A stretch of 64,000 nucleotides of DNA, from contig JAYUJH010000006.1 of the NCBI GenBank assembly GCA_043765375.1, positions 1 to 64,000 on the forward strand, written 5' to 3'. Origin of the DNA: JAYUJH01 sp043765375. GTDB lineage: Bacteria > Pseudomonadota > Alphaproteobacteria > Rickettsiales > UBA998. The translations under genes were made by a program, and so were the position numbers. The notes beneath the pieces are model-generated. The model did not search any database, was not told where the DNA came from, and worked only from the letters and a program-made list of their open reading frames with translations. Shown one piece after another: positions 26,537-35,941 of this stretch. The stretch's first letter is position 1. Every line of letters starts with the position of its first letter.

Positions 26537-27754
26537 ATGGAAAATATTGGATTATATCAGTTTTACGAAATGCAACGAGCGACGATTGCACCAGTAAATA
26601 TTATGGCAAAACTTGGCAAAGATTGGTTCGCCAACCCACGCAATCCTTTTGCATCACGCTATCTTGGAGCGAGCTTTGAGTTGCTAGAGCGCATGACACG
26701 GCAATATGGCAAGCCAAGATTTGCCATTCATGAGGTGCAAATTGATGGAAAACCAGCGAAAGTTCATAACCATATCGTCATGAATAAACCATTTTGTCAT
26801 TTGCGAGAATTGTCAGTTCCAGAACTAAAGCGTGATGTGCCAAAAATATTGGTAGTTGCGCCAATGTCAGGGCATTATGCAACCTTATTGCGGGGAACTG
26901 TGGAGGCATTAATTCCATATGCTGATGTTTTTATCACTGATTGGGTTGATGCGAAAGAAGTTTCAATCCTGCAAGGTGAGTTTGGGCTTGACGATTATAT
27001 TGATTATGTCAGAGATTGTGTTCGCCATATTGGGGCAGATGTGCATGTGATTGCAGTCTGTCAACCTGCCGTTCCCGTGCTTGCTGCGGTTGCATTAATG
27101 GCGGAAGATGGCGAAGAATATACGCCAAAAAGCATGACTTTAATGGGTGGGCCAATTGATACCAGAATTGGCATAACAAAGGTTAATGAGTTTGCCCAGA
27201 AAAAACCGCTAGAATGGTTTCGCCGCAACGTGATAACACTAGTTCCATGCAGCCATAGCGGTTTTATGCGCCGTGTCTATCCGGGGTTTTTGCAACTTAG
27301 CGGATTCATAACCATGAATAAAAAACGCCATATTGAAGCACACGTAAATATGTTTGAACATCTTGTTGAGGGCGATGATGAAAAAGCCAATGCGCATATA
27401 GCGTTTTATGATGAATATTTGTCAGTGTGTGACTTAACCGCCGAGTTCTATCTAATGACGATTGATAAAGTATTTCAGCGACATTTGCTGCCAAAAGGTG
27501 AGTTTGATTATCGTGGTAGAATTGTTAATCCCAGTGCAATCACCAAAACCGCATTGCTATGTGTGGAAGGTGAAAAAGATGATATTTCTGGGGTGGGGCA
27601 AACAAGAGCTGCACTTGATTTATGCTTCAATATTCCAGCGGATAAACAACGTTATCATTTGCAAAAAGATACGGGACATTATGGCATTTTTAATGGTCGT
27701 AAATATAGGGAGCAGGTTTTACCCGTGATTATGGAGCATATTAAAACTGCGTAA
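26537..27754 (+). CDS. phaZ: Intracellular polyhydroxyalkanoate depolymerase
   Basis: 405 residues. Degrades stored PHB granules in the cytosol. It has the alpha/beta-hydrolase organisation of intracellular PhaZ with a cysteine nucleophile, C175 in VCQPAVP, instead of a serine, plus the expected acid in EGEKDDISG and histidine in DTGHYGIFNG. There is no signal peptide, consistent with the intracellular type. The synthase phaC lies about 21 kb away on the opposite strand; no phasin or regulator was found in the window. Confidence 0.93.
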   Translation: MENIGLYQFYEMQRATIAPVNIMAKLGKDWFANPRNPFASRYLGASFELLERMTRQYGKPRFAIHEVQIDGKPAKVHNHIVMNKPFCHLRELSVPELKRDVPKILVVAPMSGHYATLLRGTVEALIPYADVFITDWVDAKEVSILQGEFGLDDYIDYVRDCVRHIGADVHVIAVCQPAVPVLAAVALMAEDGEEYTPKSMTLMGGPIDTRIGITKVNEFAQKKPLEWFRRNVITLVPCSHSGFMRRVYPGFLQLSGFITMNKKRHIEAHVNMFEHLVEGDDEKANAHIAFYDEYLSVCDLTAEFYLMTIDKVFQRHLLPKGEFDYRGRIVNPSAITKTALLCVEGEKDDISGVGQTRAALDLCFNIPADKQRYHLQKDTGHYGIFNGRKYREQVLPVIMEHIKTA

Positions 27755-27889
27755 TGTTTTTTACTATGTATTTGTATTATGATATGAGAATTGATGATGT
27801 TGATTAGTTCTGGGGAATTGTAACATTTTAACGTCACAGCAATTTACAGTTCCATTGTTTTATGTAATTCAAGTAAATAATCGCTATAA

Positions 27890-28501
27890 TCATCGCATTT
27901 GTTGCAAAGCTCTAACAGCTCGCTTATCACCATTTCGTGCAAGTTTTTCCAAAATTAATCGCAATTGTTTGATTTTTTGCGGATTTTTCTGCAACTTCGC
28001 ATAAGTCACTGCTGCCATATAATTACCACGAGTCACACTCAAACGCAATAAATCATCAGCTTTTTCAGGTTGCTCACTCGCAATCAACATCGCCAATTGC
28101 TCAGGTGCTTTGTCATGACCCAACTTGCTTGCGGAATCCAACAATTTGCGCTTATATTCACCATCGGCGAGTTGTTCAGCCGTGATAAATTGCGCACTTG
28201 CCACCATTAATGCTTGCTCTCGGTTTTGTGGCTCAAGATGGCTTGCCACCTCCAAACATTGTTGCAACATTGCCGTGCGAGCCTTAGATTCTGGAAGCTG
28301 TTGCAACATTGCCGTGCGAGATTTCATAATTAATTCAGGTGATTTGCTAGCGATTATTTCGGCAAAATCTGCATTGATTTTGGTTGCATCGCCCACTTGC
28401 AAATCTCGCTTAAACTCCCGTAGATTAATCGCAAAAGTGGGAGAGGCAAAAATTGGTGATACAGCACCGCACAATAGCATTATTATGAATATTTTTTTCA
28501 T
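27890..28501 (-). CDS. Exported Sel1/TPR-like helical protein
   Basis: 203 residues with a signal peptide (MKKIFIIMLLCGAVSPIFA, cleavage near residue 20-24) and a body of short amphipathic helices with Sel1-like spacing (LLDSASKLGHDKAPEQLAML, LLRLSVTRGNYMAAVTYAKL). A 39-nt-period duplication repeats RTAMLQQ. It is last in the tldD operon, 2 nt after the lyase-like gene. In alginate systems the periplasmic scaffold AlgK is a Sel1-type lipoprotein. This protein lacks a lipobox and is shorter than AlgK, so the analogy is only suggestive. Confidence 0.6.
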   Translation of the reverse strand: MKKIFIIMLLCGAVSPIFASPTFAINLREFKRDLQVGDATKINADFAEIIASKSPELIMKSRTAMLQQLPESKARTAMLQQCLEVASHLEPQNREQALMVASAQFITAEQLADGEYKRKLLDSASKLGHDKAPEQLAMLIASEQPEKADDLLRLSVTRGNYMAAVTYAKLQKNPQKIKQLRLILEKLARNGDKRAVRALQQMR

Positions 28502-28503
28502 TA

Positions 28504-30726
28504 TTAATTTAACTCCATAAAACAGGCAGAATTTCCACCAGCAAACTCATCTATCCACGGCTTTGCAGCACGGCTCAATTTTGCAACCATTTGTTGCAAT
28601 CTCACATTTGCAAAAATATTTGATACACTCATATTATCATTCCAATATGCAACAAAACTCATGTAATTCCTTAAATTAGGGCGGTTGTCAAACATACCCA
28701 TATCCGTTTGAAAAATATTGCCATTCTCCCCCGCAGTAAAATTATTCGCAGCTTGTGGCAAAATTAATAACGGATTATAACTCATACTAACAAAATCATG
28801 CAGCAAATATTGCAATTTTTGCGTTGCCTCTGCCGTAATTTCATCGCCCTGAAGTTGCATCATTCTCACCATTAATGTAAGAGTAGCGATTGATTGACGA
28901 TTATACCAAACCGCCCTCGCCCCCCGTTTCGCCTCTAGTTGCAGCGTTCCAGCAGGCAACGCCCCCGCAGGAAATGTTCCATTCATATTAATTTGTGCTA
29001 TCGCCCGATAAAAACCTAATCTGCCCTCATGATATAATTTTGGATCTTTCGCAATAATTCCATATGCAAGCAGCACCGCATCTGCCATGTAGCGATGATT
29101 ATTGAAATCCACTTCACCATCAAACTTCATATTAGCTATCTCAACCAATGGTTGCAACCAGTCATGCAAAATCTCCAGCTCGCTCGCATCAAAATCATCA
29201 TATACCACACTTATTGCAGCCATGACGGGAATAAGTGTTCGCTTTAATGCGTAAATTGCATTATGATGCTTTTCACTGCGCCCAAACGCCTCCGCCCTCG
29301 CCCATTTCAGCAATAATTGTTTCAGCTCCGCCCTCGCTATCGCATCTCCCGCTTTAGCACGACTTGTTTGCAACATCACCACCCACGCAAAATCTTCTGC
29401 GGAATGGTCAGTTCCATAACTATCATCAGCTTTCAAAGCATTAATTGGCTCACCCAACTGTGGCAAAGTGAAATTATCATTACAAACATTTAATCCAATG
29501 CTCGTATTTGATAATAATTTTTGTGGATAAAGTTTTTTGAAAGGCTCAAAAGTAACCATGTTTGGTTGCTCAATATTCACATGTTGAACTGAGTTTTTCA
29601 GGCGTTCAATCACTGCTTGCGCCGCTTGTTCTTGAGCTTTCAGACCATGTTGACGATATCCATCACGCAGATAATAATGCGCTTTGAGGTTAGCTTTTGG
29701 CGTGGCGATGTTCTCCGCAACTAGCTGTGCTTGCTCCATTTCTCCAGCTTCTGCCAGCCATTTGACATGTTGCAATATAGCTTTTTCTTGCGGAGAATCT
29801 TTCATCATCAACCACAGAGAATGCAACATTAAATTATCATTTTTTTGAGTATCGTGCTTTTTGGTGGATTGTTCTTCATTATCATTTTTAGTGCGTTTTT
29901 CTTTAGCATTATTTTTTTGAATCAAATCTGCATTATATATTTTTTGTAATAATTCATTGCGCTGCTCCAATCGTTGATGAAGTGGCGCAATCGCAACCAA
30001 ATGTAGGGCATCATTTAATTTATTTGCATTAATCGCTGCATTAATCGCCATCAAATCAAGCGGTTGCTGTTTGCCATCACGCAAATGCAAACGGTGCAAC
30101 CCATAGGCTCTATGGCGGGCGGTTTTTTGACGTTTCAACAACAAATTGGGAGTTTCATAATCACCACTATCAAGCAATGCGGTTGTAACTGCATTCAAAA
30201 AATCATCATGTGATGGATAGTTTTTCTTTGAGAAATCTTGTAATAATTCAAGCATTTGCTTGGTTTTTGGTTGACCATCATGCAAGGATTGCGCTCGCAA
30301 AATCGCTATTTTATGGTATGATTTGACTATATCATCGCTCAAACCATCACTCATTTCTAGCGCAATTTCATAGCGATGTTCTCGCAAACTAATTGCCACT
30401 AAGTTACTGATTACTATATCTTTTGTGAGATAAGGAGTGTTCTCATCAGCAACAAAATCTGCATATAAATCACTCCATGTAGTGAAAGCATTTGATGAAC
30501 CAAAATCAGCCTCCGCTTGCAACCATTTTTCTGCTAAAGTTGGCGTTGACGTAGTTGCAGCAACTGCGCCCGTCATGCTTTGAGTTTGATTATCATTCGC
30601 AATTACGCTTGCGCTTTCATTTGCATCTGCATTCGCATTCGCATTCGCATTAGCATTCGCATTCGCATTTGCATTTGCACAAAAAATATTCCCAAATAGC
30701 ACCATCACCAACAATAAACGTAGCAT
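28504..30726 (-). CDS. Exported alginate-lyase-family (AlgL/PL5-like) protein with helical N-terminal extension
   Basis: 740 residues. Signal peptide (MLRLLLVMVLFGNIFC...), then an Ala-Asn dipeptide run from a hexanucleotide repeat. A helical, TPR-like region follows (about 55-390), then an alginate-lyase-type (alpha/alpha) domain (about 410-730). The catalytic constellation known from PL5 lyases is present: N543-H544 in FNNHRY, R601 and Y608 in KRGARAVWY, with the same seven-residue Arg-Tyr spacing as in lyase A1-III. The sequence NGTFPAG...LQLEAKRG matches the family region. It could cleave or edit an alginate-like polymer in the periplasm. It lies 20 nt downstream of the PilZ gene. The long N-terminal extension is unusual for AlgL. 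Confidence 0.75.
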   Translation of the reverse strand: MLRLLLVMVLFGNIFCANANANANANANANANADANESASVIANDNQTQSMTGAVAATTSTPTLAEKWLQAEADFGSSNAFTTWSDLYADFVADENTPYLTKDIVISNLVAISLREHRYEIALEMSDGLSDDIVKSYHKIAILRAQSLHDGQPKTKQMLELLQDFSKKNYPSHDDFLNAVTTALLDSGDYETPNLLLKRQKTARHRAYGLHRLHLRDGKQQPLDLMAINAAINANKLNDALHLVAIAPLHQRLEQRNELLQKIYNADLIQKNNAKEKRTKNDNEEQSTKKHDTQKNDNLMLHSLWLMMKDSPQEKAILQHVKWLAEAGEMEQAQLVAENIATPKANLKAHYYLRDGYRQHGLKAQEQAAQAVIERLKNSVQHVNIEQPNMVTFEPFKKLYPQKLLSNTSIGLNVCNDNFTLPQLGEPINALKADDSYGTDHSAEDFAWVVMLQTSRAKAGDAIARAELKQLLLKWARAEAFGRSEKHHNAIYALKRTLIPVMAAISVVYDDFDASELEILHDWLQPLVEIANMKFDGEVDFNNHRYMADAVLLAYGIIAKDPKLYHEGRLGFYRAIAQINMNGTFPAGALPAGTLQLEAKRGARAVWYNRQSIATLTLMVRMMQLQGDEITAEATQKLQYLLHDFVSMSYNPLLILPQAANNFTAGENGNIFQTDMGMFDNRPNLRNYMSFVAYWNDNMSVSNIFANVRLQQMVAKLSRAAKPWIDEFAGGNSACFMELN
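30621..30680. repeat. Hexanucleotide microsatellite in the lyase-like gene
   Basis: About ten imperfect copies of GCATT(C/T) on the plus strand, encoding an Ala-Asn run just after the signal peptide. Copy-number changes would stay in frame and alter only the length. Confidence 0.85.
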
Positions 30727-30746
30727 AATTCCAACAACCTTATATC

Positions 30747-31607
30747 TTAACGTGTATCAATTTTCACAGTAACTGGCAGGCGAATCCATTCAGTTGGTAT
30801 AGGGTTTTGTGGCACAATATAAACCTTCGCCTTTGAATCTTCTGCACCAGTATCATTCATCATAATTTCCGTAACTTTGCCTGTTTGCATGATATCATGG
30901 GCTGGAATGGAAATTACAACCTCCATATCTTTGGCAAGTTTCACCGCATTATCATATGAGAATGTCGCTTCAACCATAGCACCACCATCGGCAGAATCTA
31001 AGTTTGGCACAATCGCTGCAAAACTTGCTTTCACAACATATATGCGCTCATATATTCCCATAAAACAATAGGCCGCAAGCGCAATCCCAATCAAAGCGAA
31101 GGCTACGAAATTAACCATTTTGCGTGCGGTTTTTTTTGTGACGGTTGATGCGGGTAATTTGCGGGCAGTGGTGAAGTTTTTGCGTGAAACCACATCAAGC
31201 ACATCACCAACATGAACCATATCACCCGCAACATAAGCTGAGACTAAATATTGCAATAATGATGCACTGCGTTCGTCTAAATCATTGAAGCGACAACCAG
31301 CCTTGCTGCCGTCACTGCTCAAATGGCGAACCTCGCATTTAATTGGCATGACCAGTGAAAATCCATTAAAATCATAATGCAGCTTCAGGTTCAAAATCGT
31401 CCCCTGTTTTAGCTCTATATTATGTGATATCAACGGCTTAACATAAATAGCAATTCCTTGATGCGACCAATCTGCAACTTCATAAATATTGCTATTAAGC
31501 TCAATTTTAATTGGCAATTGCACCCGCATGTGCTGCCGTTGAACTTCCGCTTCATGCACTATGTTTGAACTTTGAGTTTTATTTGGGCTTTGAGTTTTCG
31601 CCTGCAT
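30747..31607 (-). CDS. Alg44-like PilZ membrane protein (c-di-GMP receptor)
   Basis: 286 residues from the ATG at 31607; a TTG five codons upstream overlaps tldD. The N-terminal PilZ domain has both c-di-GMP-binding motifs: RQHMR (residues 24-28, RxxxR) and DWSHQG (46-51, DxSxxG). One transmembrane helix (about 164-185, VNFVAFALIGIALAAYCFMG) is followed by about 100 beta-rich periplasmic residues with a barrel-sandwich look (AMVEATFSYDNAVKLAKDME, GKVTEI). This is the architecture of Alg44, which activates the alginate polymerase when c-di-GMP binds. The next gene downstream is an AlgL-like lyase, which strengthens the analogy. No alg8-type synthase is present nearby. Confidence 0.78.
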   Translation of the reverse strand: MQAKTQSPNKTQSSNIVHEAEVQRQHMRVQLPIKIELNSNIYEVADWSHQGIAIYVKPLISHNIELKQGTILNLKLHYDFNGFSLVMPIKCEVRHLSSDGSKAGCRFNDLDERSASLLQYLVSAYVAGDMVHVGDVLDVVSRKNFTTARKLPASTVTKKTARKMVNFVAFALIGIALAAYCFMGIYERIYVVKASFAAIVPNLDSADGGAMVEATFSYDNAVKLAKDMEVVISIPAHDIMQTGKVTEIMMNDTGAEDSKAKVYIVPQNPIPTEWIRLPVTVKIDTR

Positions 31608-31611
31608 ATCA

Positions 31612-33069
31612 TTAGCCTTCAATATCCGTCCCCCCGATGGTTATTTTATCAATCAATAATGAAGGCTGACCAACTCCCACTGGAACGGATTGTCCATCTT
31701 TACCACATGTTCCAACGCCATCGTCAAATGCGAGATCGTTCCCAATCGCTTTGATGCGTTGCATTACTTCGGGGCCATTGCCGATTAATGTTGCCCCTTT
31801 AATTGGATATGTGACAACTCCATTTTCAATCATATAGGCTTCAGATGCAGAAAACACAAACTTGCCCGATGTTATATCAACCTGTCCACCACCAAAATGA
31901 ACAGCATAAACCCCACGTTTCACTGATTTTATCATATCTTCAGGAGCAGCGTCGCCCGCCAACATATATGTGTTAGTCATGCGGGGCAATGGCAAATGCG
32001 CATATGATTCCCGCCGACCATTGCCAGTGAGTGGCATATTCATCAGGCGAGCATTCATACGATCTTGGAGATATCCTTTCAAAATACCATCTTCAATTAA
32101 TATATTATGTCCGCTAGGAGTTCCTTCATCATCTATGGTTAAAGAACCACGCTTGCCCATAATTGTGCCATCATCAACTACGGTGACACCTTTGCTTGCA
32201 ACTTGTTCACCAATTCGCCCTGAAAATGTTGAAGTTCCTTTGCGGTTGAAATCGCCTTCCAACCCATGACCAACGGCTTCATGCAGCAACACTCCACACC
32301 AGCCATTACCAAGCACCACGGGCAATTCACCTGCTGGAGCGGGGCGAGCAGCGAGATTAACCAATGCTTGCCTTAATGCTTCATCTGCTTGCGCTTTCCA
32401 ATTGGCGGTGATGATATATTCAGCGTAACCAGAGCGTGCGCCCCTGCCCGCAGAACCACTTTCCATGCGTCCATTTTCTTCCACTACAACGGAGATATTT
32501 AAGCGCACCAAGGGGCGGATATCACGGGCGGAATCAAAATTGGGGCGCAATACCTCAATCACTTGAAAATTACCAATCAACGAGGCGGAAACTTGCTTAA
32601 TGCGTGCATCTTTCGCCCGCAAATACGCATCAATTTCAGTTAATATCTCCACTTTTGCGCTAAACTCAACCCCAGAGATTGGGTTAATGGCAGGATAAAG
32701 CGGCGTGTGCGCCCTATTAACTGACATATTTATATTATTGCTTTTGCCTGATTTTTCAATGGCAACCACAGTTTCTGCTGCCCGCTTGATTGCTTCTTCC
32801 GAGAGTTCATTTGCATGAGCAAACCCGCATGTTTCACCAAAAACTGAGCGCAACCCAAAACCTTTAGAGATGTTGAATGAGGCGTTGCGAATGCTACCAT
32901 CATCAAAACTAACTGATTCTGTTTGATCATATTCAAGGAATAATTCGCCATCGTCCATGCCCTGCAAAGCATTTTCAACAATGGAAATTGTGCGGTTCTT
33001 ATCTAGTTCTGCGCTAAAAAAATCATAATTATCTGTCATATAACAATTATTATTAGCTTGTTTTGTCAT
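31612..33069 (-). CDS. tldD: TldD metalloprotease
   Basis: 485 residues. Zinc metalloprotease that with TldE/PmbA processes modified peptides and antitoxins. The HExxxH zinc motif is in LLHEAVGHGLEGDFNRKGTS, about residue 265, followed by SGRIGEQVASKGVTVVDDGT and, near the end, GTCGKDGQSVPVGVGQPS. The ATG at 33069 is used; an ATG ten codons in is also possible. It is the first gene of a leftward operon with the PilZ gene starting 4 nt after its stop. It is divergent from coxB, an adjacency common in alphaproteobacteria. tldE is not in the window. Confidence 0.95.
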   Translation of the reverse strand: MTKQANNNCYMTDNYDFFSAELDKNRTISIVENALQGMDDGELFLEYDQTESVSFDDGSIRNASFNISKGFGLRSVFGETCGFAHANELSEEAIKRAAETVVAIEKSGKSNNINMSVNRAHTPLYPAINPISGVEFSAKVEILTEIDAYLRAKDARIKQVSASLIGNFQVIEVLRPNFDSARDIRPLVRLNISVVVEENGRMESGSAGRGARSGYAEYIITANWKAQADEALRQALVNLAARPAPAGELPVVLGNGWCGVLLHEAVGHGLEGDFNRKGTSTFSGRIGEQVASKGVTVVDDGTIMGKRGSLTIDDEGTPSGHNILIEDGILKGYLQDRMNARLMNMPLTGNGRRESYAHLPLPRMTNTYMLAGDAAPEDMIKSVKRGVYAVHFGGGQVDITSGKFVFSASEAYMIENGVVTYPIKGATLIGNGPEVMQRIKAIGNDLAFDDGVGTCGKDGQSVPVGVGQPSLLIDKITIGGTDIEG

Positions 33070-33111
33070 AATATGCTAGTGATTTATTCACAACACAATA
33101 TTGATTTATTA

Positions 33112-33140
33112 TTGACATTGCACAAATTAAAACTTATTCA
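33112..33140 (+). promoter_or_regulatory. Candidate promoter of the cytochrome oxidase operon
   Basis: TTGACA (33112-33117), 17-nt spacer, TATTCA (33135-33140). The -35 box is perfect and the -10 box weak. It lies about 90 nt upstream of coxB in the tldD/coxB divergent region. Confidence 0.4.
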
Positions 33141-33232
33141 CAAATATGAACATATGTTGCATGTAAAATCAATGTGTGATACATAATATATAATATATTT
33201 CTTATATAATTTGATGATTATTCAAGGTGATT

Positions 33233-34258
33233 ATGAAAGTGACTATCGCAGACAAAATAACCCATTGCAACAATGTTGCCATTAAAGTGAAGTCAACAAA
33301 CGCAAACATTATGCAAGTGATGATAATTAGCTTAATATTGCTTTTTGTGATGACTTCACCAAGTTTGGCAGTTGACGAAGTTATTGTGAACGAGGTTGCT
33401 AAGGAAGTTTCAACTGATGCAACGCCTGAAAAAACGGTTGCAAAGAAAGCGGTTGCAAATGATGCGATAGCTGACGAAGAAATCGTCAAAGGAATTGCAA
33501 AACCATGGCAATCATATTATCAAGGGGCAGCAACTCCAGTAATGGAGCGGGTGCAATCGCTACATAATTACATATTCGTAATTATTTCTGTGATAACTGT
33601 ATTTGTGACGGCGTTGCTGATTTATGTGTGTATTCGGTTTCATCATAAGCGCAACCCAAATGCGAGCAAAACAACGCATAATACCTTGTTGGAGATTGCT
33701 TGGATAACGATTCCAGCATTGATTTTGGTGACGATATTTATACCGTCACTTAAACTCCATTATTATATGGATAAAACTCACAACCCAGATTTAACTTTGA
33801 AAATTACTGGTTATCAATGGTATTGGGGTTATTCTTACCCTGATCAAGAGGTTGAGGAATATTTAAGCAATATCAAAACAGATAAAGAACGCAGCGCAAC
33901 TGAGCCACGTTTGCTTTCAGTTGACAACCCGTTGGTTGTTCCAGTCGGTGCAACTGTTAGGGTGTTATTGACTGGAGCTGACGTTATTCACAGTTTTGCT
34001 ATGCCATCTTTTGGGGTTAAAACCGATTGTATCCCCGGGAGATTGAATGAAACATGGTTTCAAGCAACTAAAACTGGTATATATTATGGGCAATGTTCAG
34101 AATTATGCGGTCAAAAGCACGGATTTATGCCAATAGAAGTGCGAGTTGTTGAAAAAGATGTGTTCAAGCAATGGGTTGAACGAGCCAAAAAAGGTGATTT
34201 TGCGCTGAATGGAATAAATATTCCAACTGATAATAAAGTTGCTGCAATTAAGAAATAG
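33233..34258 (+). CDS. coxB: Cytochrome c oxidase subunit II
   Basis: Accepts electrons from cytochrome c through the dinuclear CuA centre. 341 residues from the ATG at 33233, chosen over a GTG six nt upstream because AAGGTGA precedes it. There is an N-terminal signal/anchor (about 25-47) and an Ala/Lys/Glu-rich spacer, then two transmembrane helices (about 110-135 and 150-175). The CuA domain has GYQWYWGYSYPDQE, VIHSFAMPSFGVKTD and the ligand cluster CSELCGQKHGFM. It heads the coxB-coxA-ctaB-coxF set. Confidence 0.96.
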   Translation: MKVTIADKITHCNNVAIKVKSTNANIMQVMIISLILLFVMTSPSLAVDEVIVNEVAKEVSTDATPEKTVAKKAVANDAIADEEIVKGIAKPWQSYYQGAATPVMERVQSLHNYIFVIISVITVFVTALLIYVCIRFHHKRNPNASKTTHNTLLEIAWITIPALILVTIFIPSLKLHYYMDKTHNPDLTLKITGYQWYWGYSYPDQEVEEYLSNIKTDKERSATEPRLLSVDNPLVVPVGATVRVLLTGADVIHSFAMPSFGVKTDCIPGRLNETWFQATKTGIYYGQCSELCGQKHGFMPIEVRVVEKDVFKQWVERAKKGDFALNGINIPTDNKVAAIKK

Positions 34259-34327
34259 CCTCAAGAGAAATAGATTTAAGAAAAACAGCCCCAAAAAAAA
34301 TGGATTTTAAGTAATTAGGTGATAAAT

Positions 34328-35938
34328 ATGGAACATACAGATAATCATTCACATCATGCAACTAGTCATCATAATCCAACAGGTTTGCGCCGTTGGCTAT
34401 TTTCCACCAACCATAAAGATATTGGAACATTATATCTGATTTTGGCGGTGATTTCTGGTTTGATTGGTGCAGCTTTTTCTATTTACATGCGTATGGAATT
34501 GCAAGAACCGGGGGATCAATATTTCGGTGGTAATTATCAATTATATAATGTCTTTGTAACAGCTCATGCCATATTAATGGTGTTCTTCCTGATTATTCCC
34601 GCATTGTTCGGTGGGTTTGGTAATTGGTTTGTGCCAATCATGATAGGTGCGCCAGATATGGCTTTCCCGCGCATGAATAATATCAGTTTTTGGTTGCTTG
34701 TGCCTTCAATATTATTGCTGATTGCCTCATCATTAATTGGTGAAGGAGCAGGAACTGGTTGGACATTATATCCACCACTTTCAAGCATTGTTTCACACCC
34801 CGGCGCATCAGTTGATTTGGCAATTTTCTCACTACATTTGGCTGGTATTTCATCAATATTAGGAGCGATTAATATCATCGTTACCATTGTTAATATGCGT
34901 GCGCCCGGAATGACATGGTTTAAGATGCCATTATTTTGTTGGGCAATATTTTTCACCTCAATTTTGTTGTTAGTATCGCTGCCAGTGCTTGGTGGAGCAA
35001 TAACCATGGTGCTAACAGATCGTAATTTAGGCACACAATTTTTTGATCCCGCAGGTGGAGGAGATCCAGTTTTATATCAACATTTATTTTGGTTTTTCGG
35101 TCATCCTGAAGTTTATGTATTGATTTTACCTGCATTTGGTATCATCAGCGAAGTAATTGTGACATTCTCCAACAAACCAATTTTTGGTTATAAAGGAATG
35201 GTATTTGCAATGGGAATTATTGGAATACTAGGCTTTGTTGTCTGGGCGCATCATATGTTCACTATTGGAATGAGCGCAAATACTAGGGCTTATTATATGG
35301 CAGCAACAATGCTAATCGCTGTTCCAACTGGTATTAAAATATTTACATGGATTGCGACAATGTGGGGCGGGTCAATTCGTTTCACCACTCCAATGCTGTT
35401 TGCTATCGGGTTCATATTTTTGTTCACAGTTGGTGGAGTAACGGGTATTGTTCTCGCTAATAGCTCCATAGACATCACCATGCATGATACTTATTATGTG
35501 GTTGCGCATTTCCATTATGCCATGTCACTTGGTGCATTATTTGGAGTATTCACCGGATTTTATTATTGGATAGGCAAAATGTCTGGTTATCAATATAAAG
35601 AATGGCTGGGTAAAACTCACTTTTGGATATTTTTCATCGGCACAAACTTGACATTTTTTCCGCAACATTTCCTTGGAATGGCTGGAATGCCTCGCCGTAT
35701 TCCTGATTATCCTGATGCTTACGCAGGTTGGAATTATGTATCGTCAATTGGGTCATACATAGCGGGATTTGGGGCAATATTTTTCCTATATGTGGTATAT
35801 CGCATTTTCGCTGATAAAGTTCCAGCGGGTGATAATCCATGGGGAGAAGGAGCAAAAACTATTGAGTGGGGAGTTTCATCACCTCCAGCTTTCCATACTT
35901 TTGAGAATTATCCAATCGTTCCAAATTATGGTCACTAG
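34328..35938 (+). CDS. coxA: Cytochrome c oxidase subunit I
   Basis: Catalytic subunit of the aa3-type oxidase with haem a, haem a3 and CuB; proton pump of the respiratory chain. 536 residues from the ATG at 34328, which has AGGTGA at good spacing. A His-rich N-terminal tail precedes RRWLFSTNHKDIGTLYL. Twelve transmembrane helices are expected. Key motifs: TAHAILMVFF (low-spin haem), WFFGHPEVYVLILP (CuB His and Tyr, with the Glu of the D channel), WAHHMFTIGM (CuB histidines) and YYVVAHFHYAMSLG (haem ligands). Full length. Confidence 0.98.
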   Translation: MEHTDNHSHHATSHHNPTGLRRWLFSTNHKDIGTLYLILAVISGLIGAAFSIYMRMELQEPGDQYFGGNYQLYNVFVTAHAILMVFFLIIPALFGGFGNWFVPIMIGAPDMAFPRMNNISFWLLVPSILLLIASSLIGEGAGTGWTLYPPLSSIVSHPGASVDLAIFSLHLAGISSILGAINIIVTIVNMRAPGMTWFKMPLFCWAIFFTSILLLVSLPVLGGAITMVLTDRNLGTQFFDPAGGGDPVLYQHLFWFFGHPEVYVLILPAFGIISEVIVTFSNKPIFGYKGMVFAMGIIGILGFVVWAHHMFTIGMSANTRAYYMAATMLIAVPTGIKIFTWIATMWGGSIRFTTPMLFAIGFIFLFTVGGVTGIVLANSSIDITMHDTYYVVAHFHYAMSLGALFGVFTGFYYWIGKMSGYQYKEWLGKTHFWIFFIGTNLTFFPQHFLGMAGMPRRIPDYPDAYAGWNYVSSIGSYIAGFGAIFFLYVVYRIFADKVPAGDNPWGEGAKTIEWGVSSPPAFHTFENYPIVPNYGH

Positions 35939-35941
35939 AAT

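Noticed and set aside
27890..28501. AlgK orthologue
   Set aside because: No lipobox and only about 200 residues against over 450 for AlgK, so only a Sel1-like description is supported.
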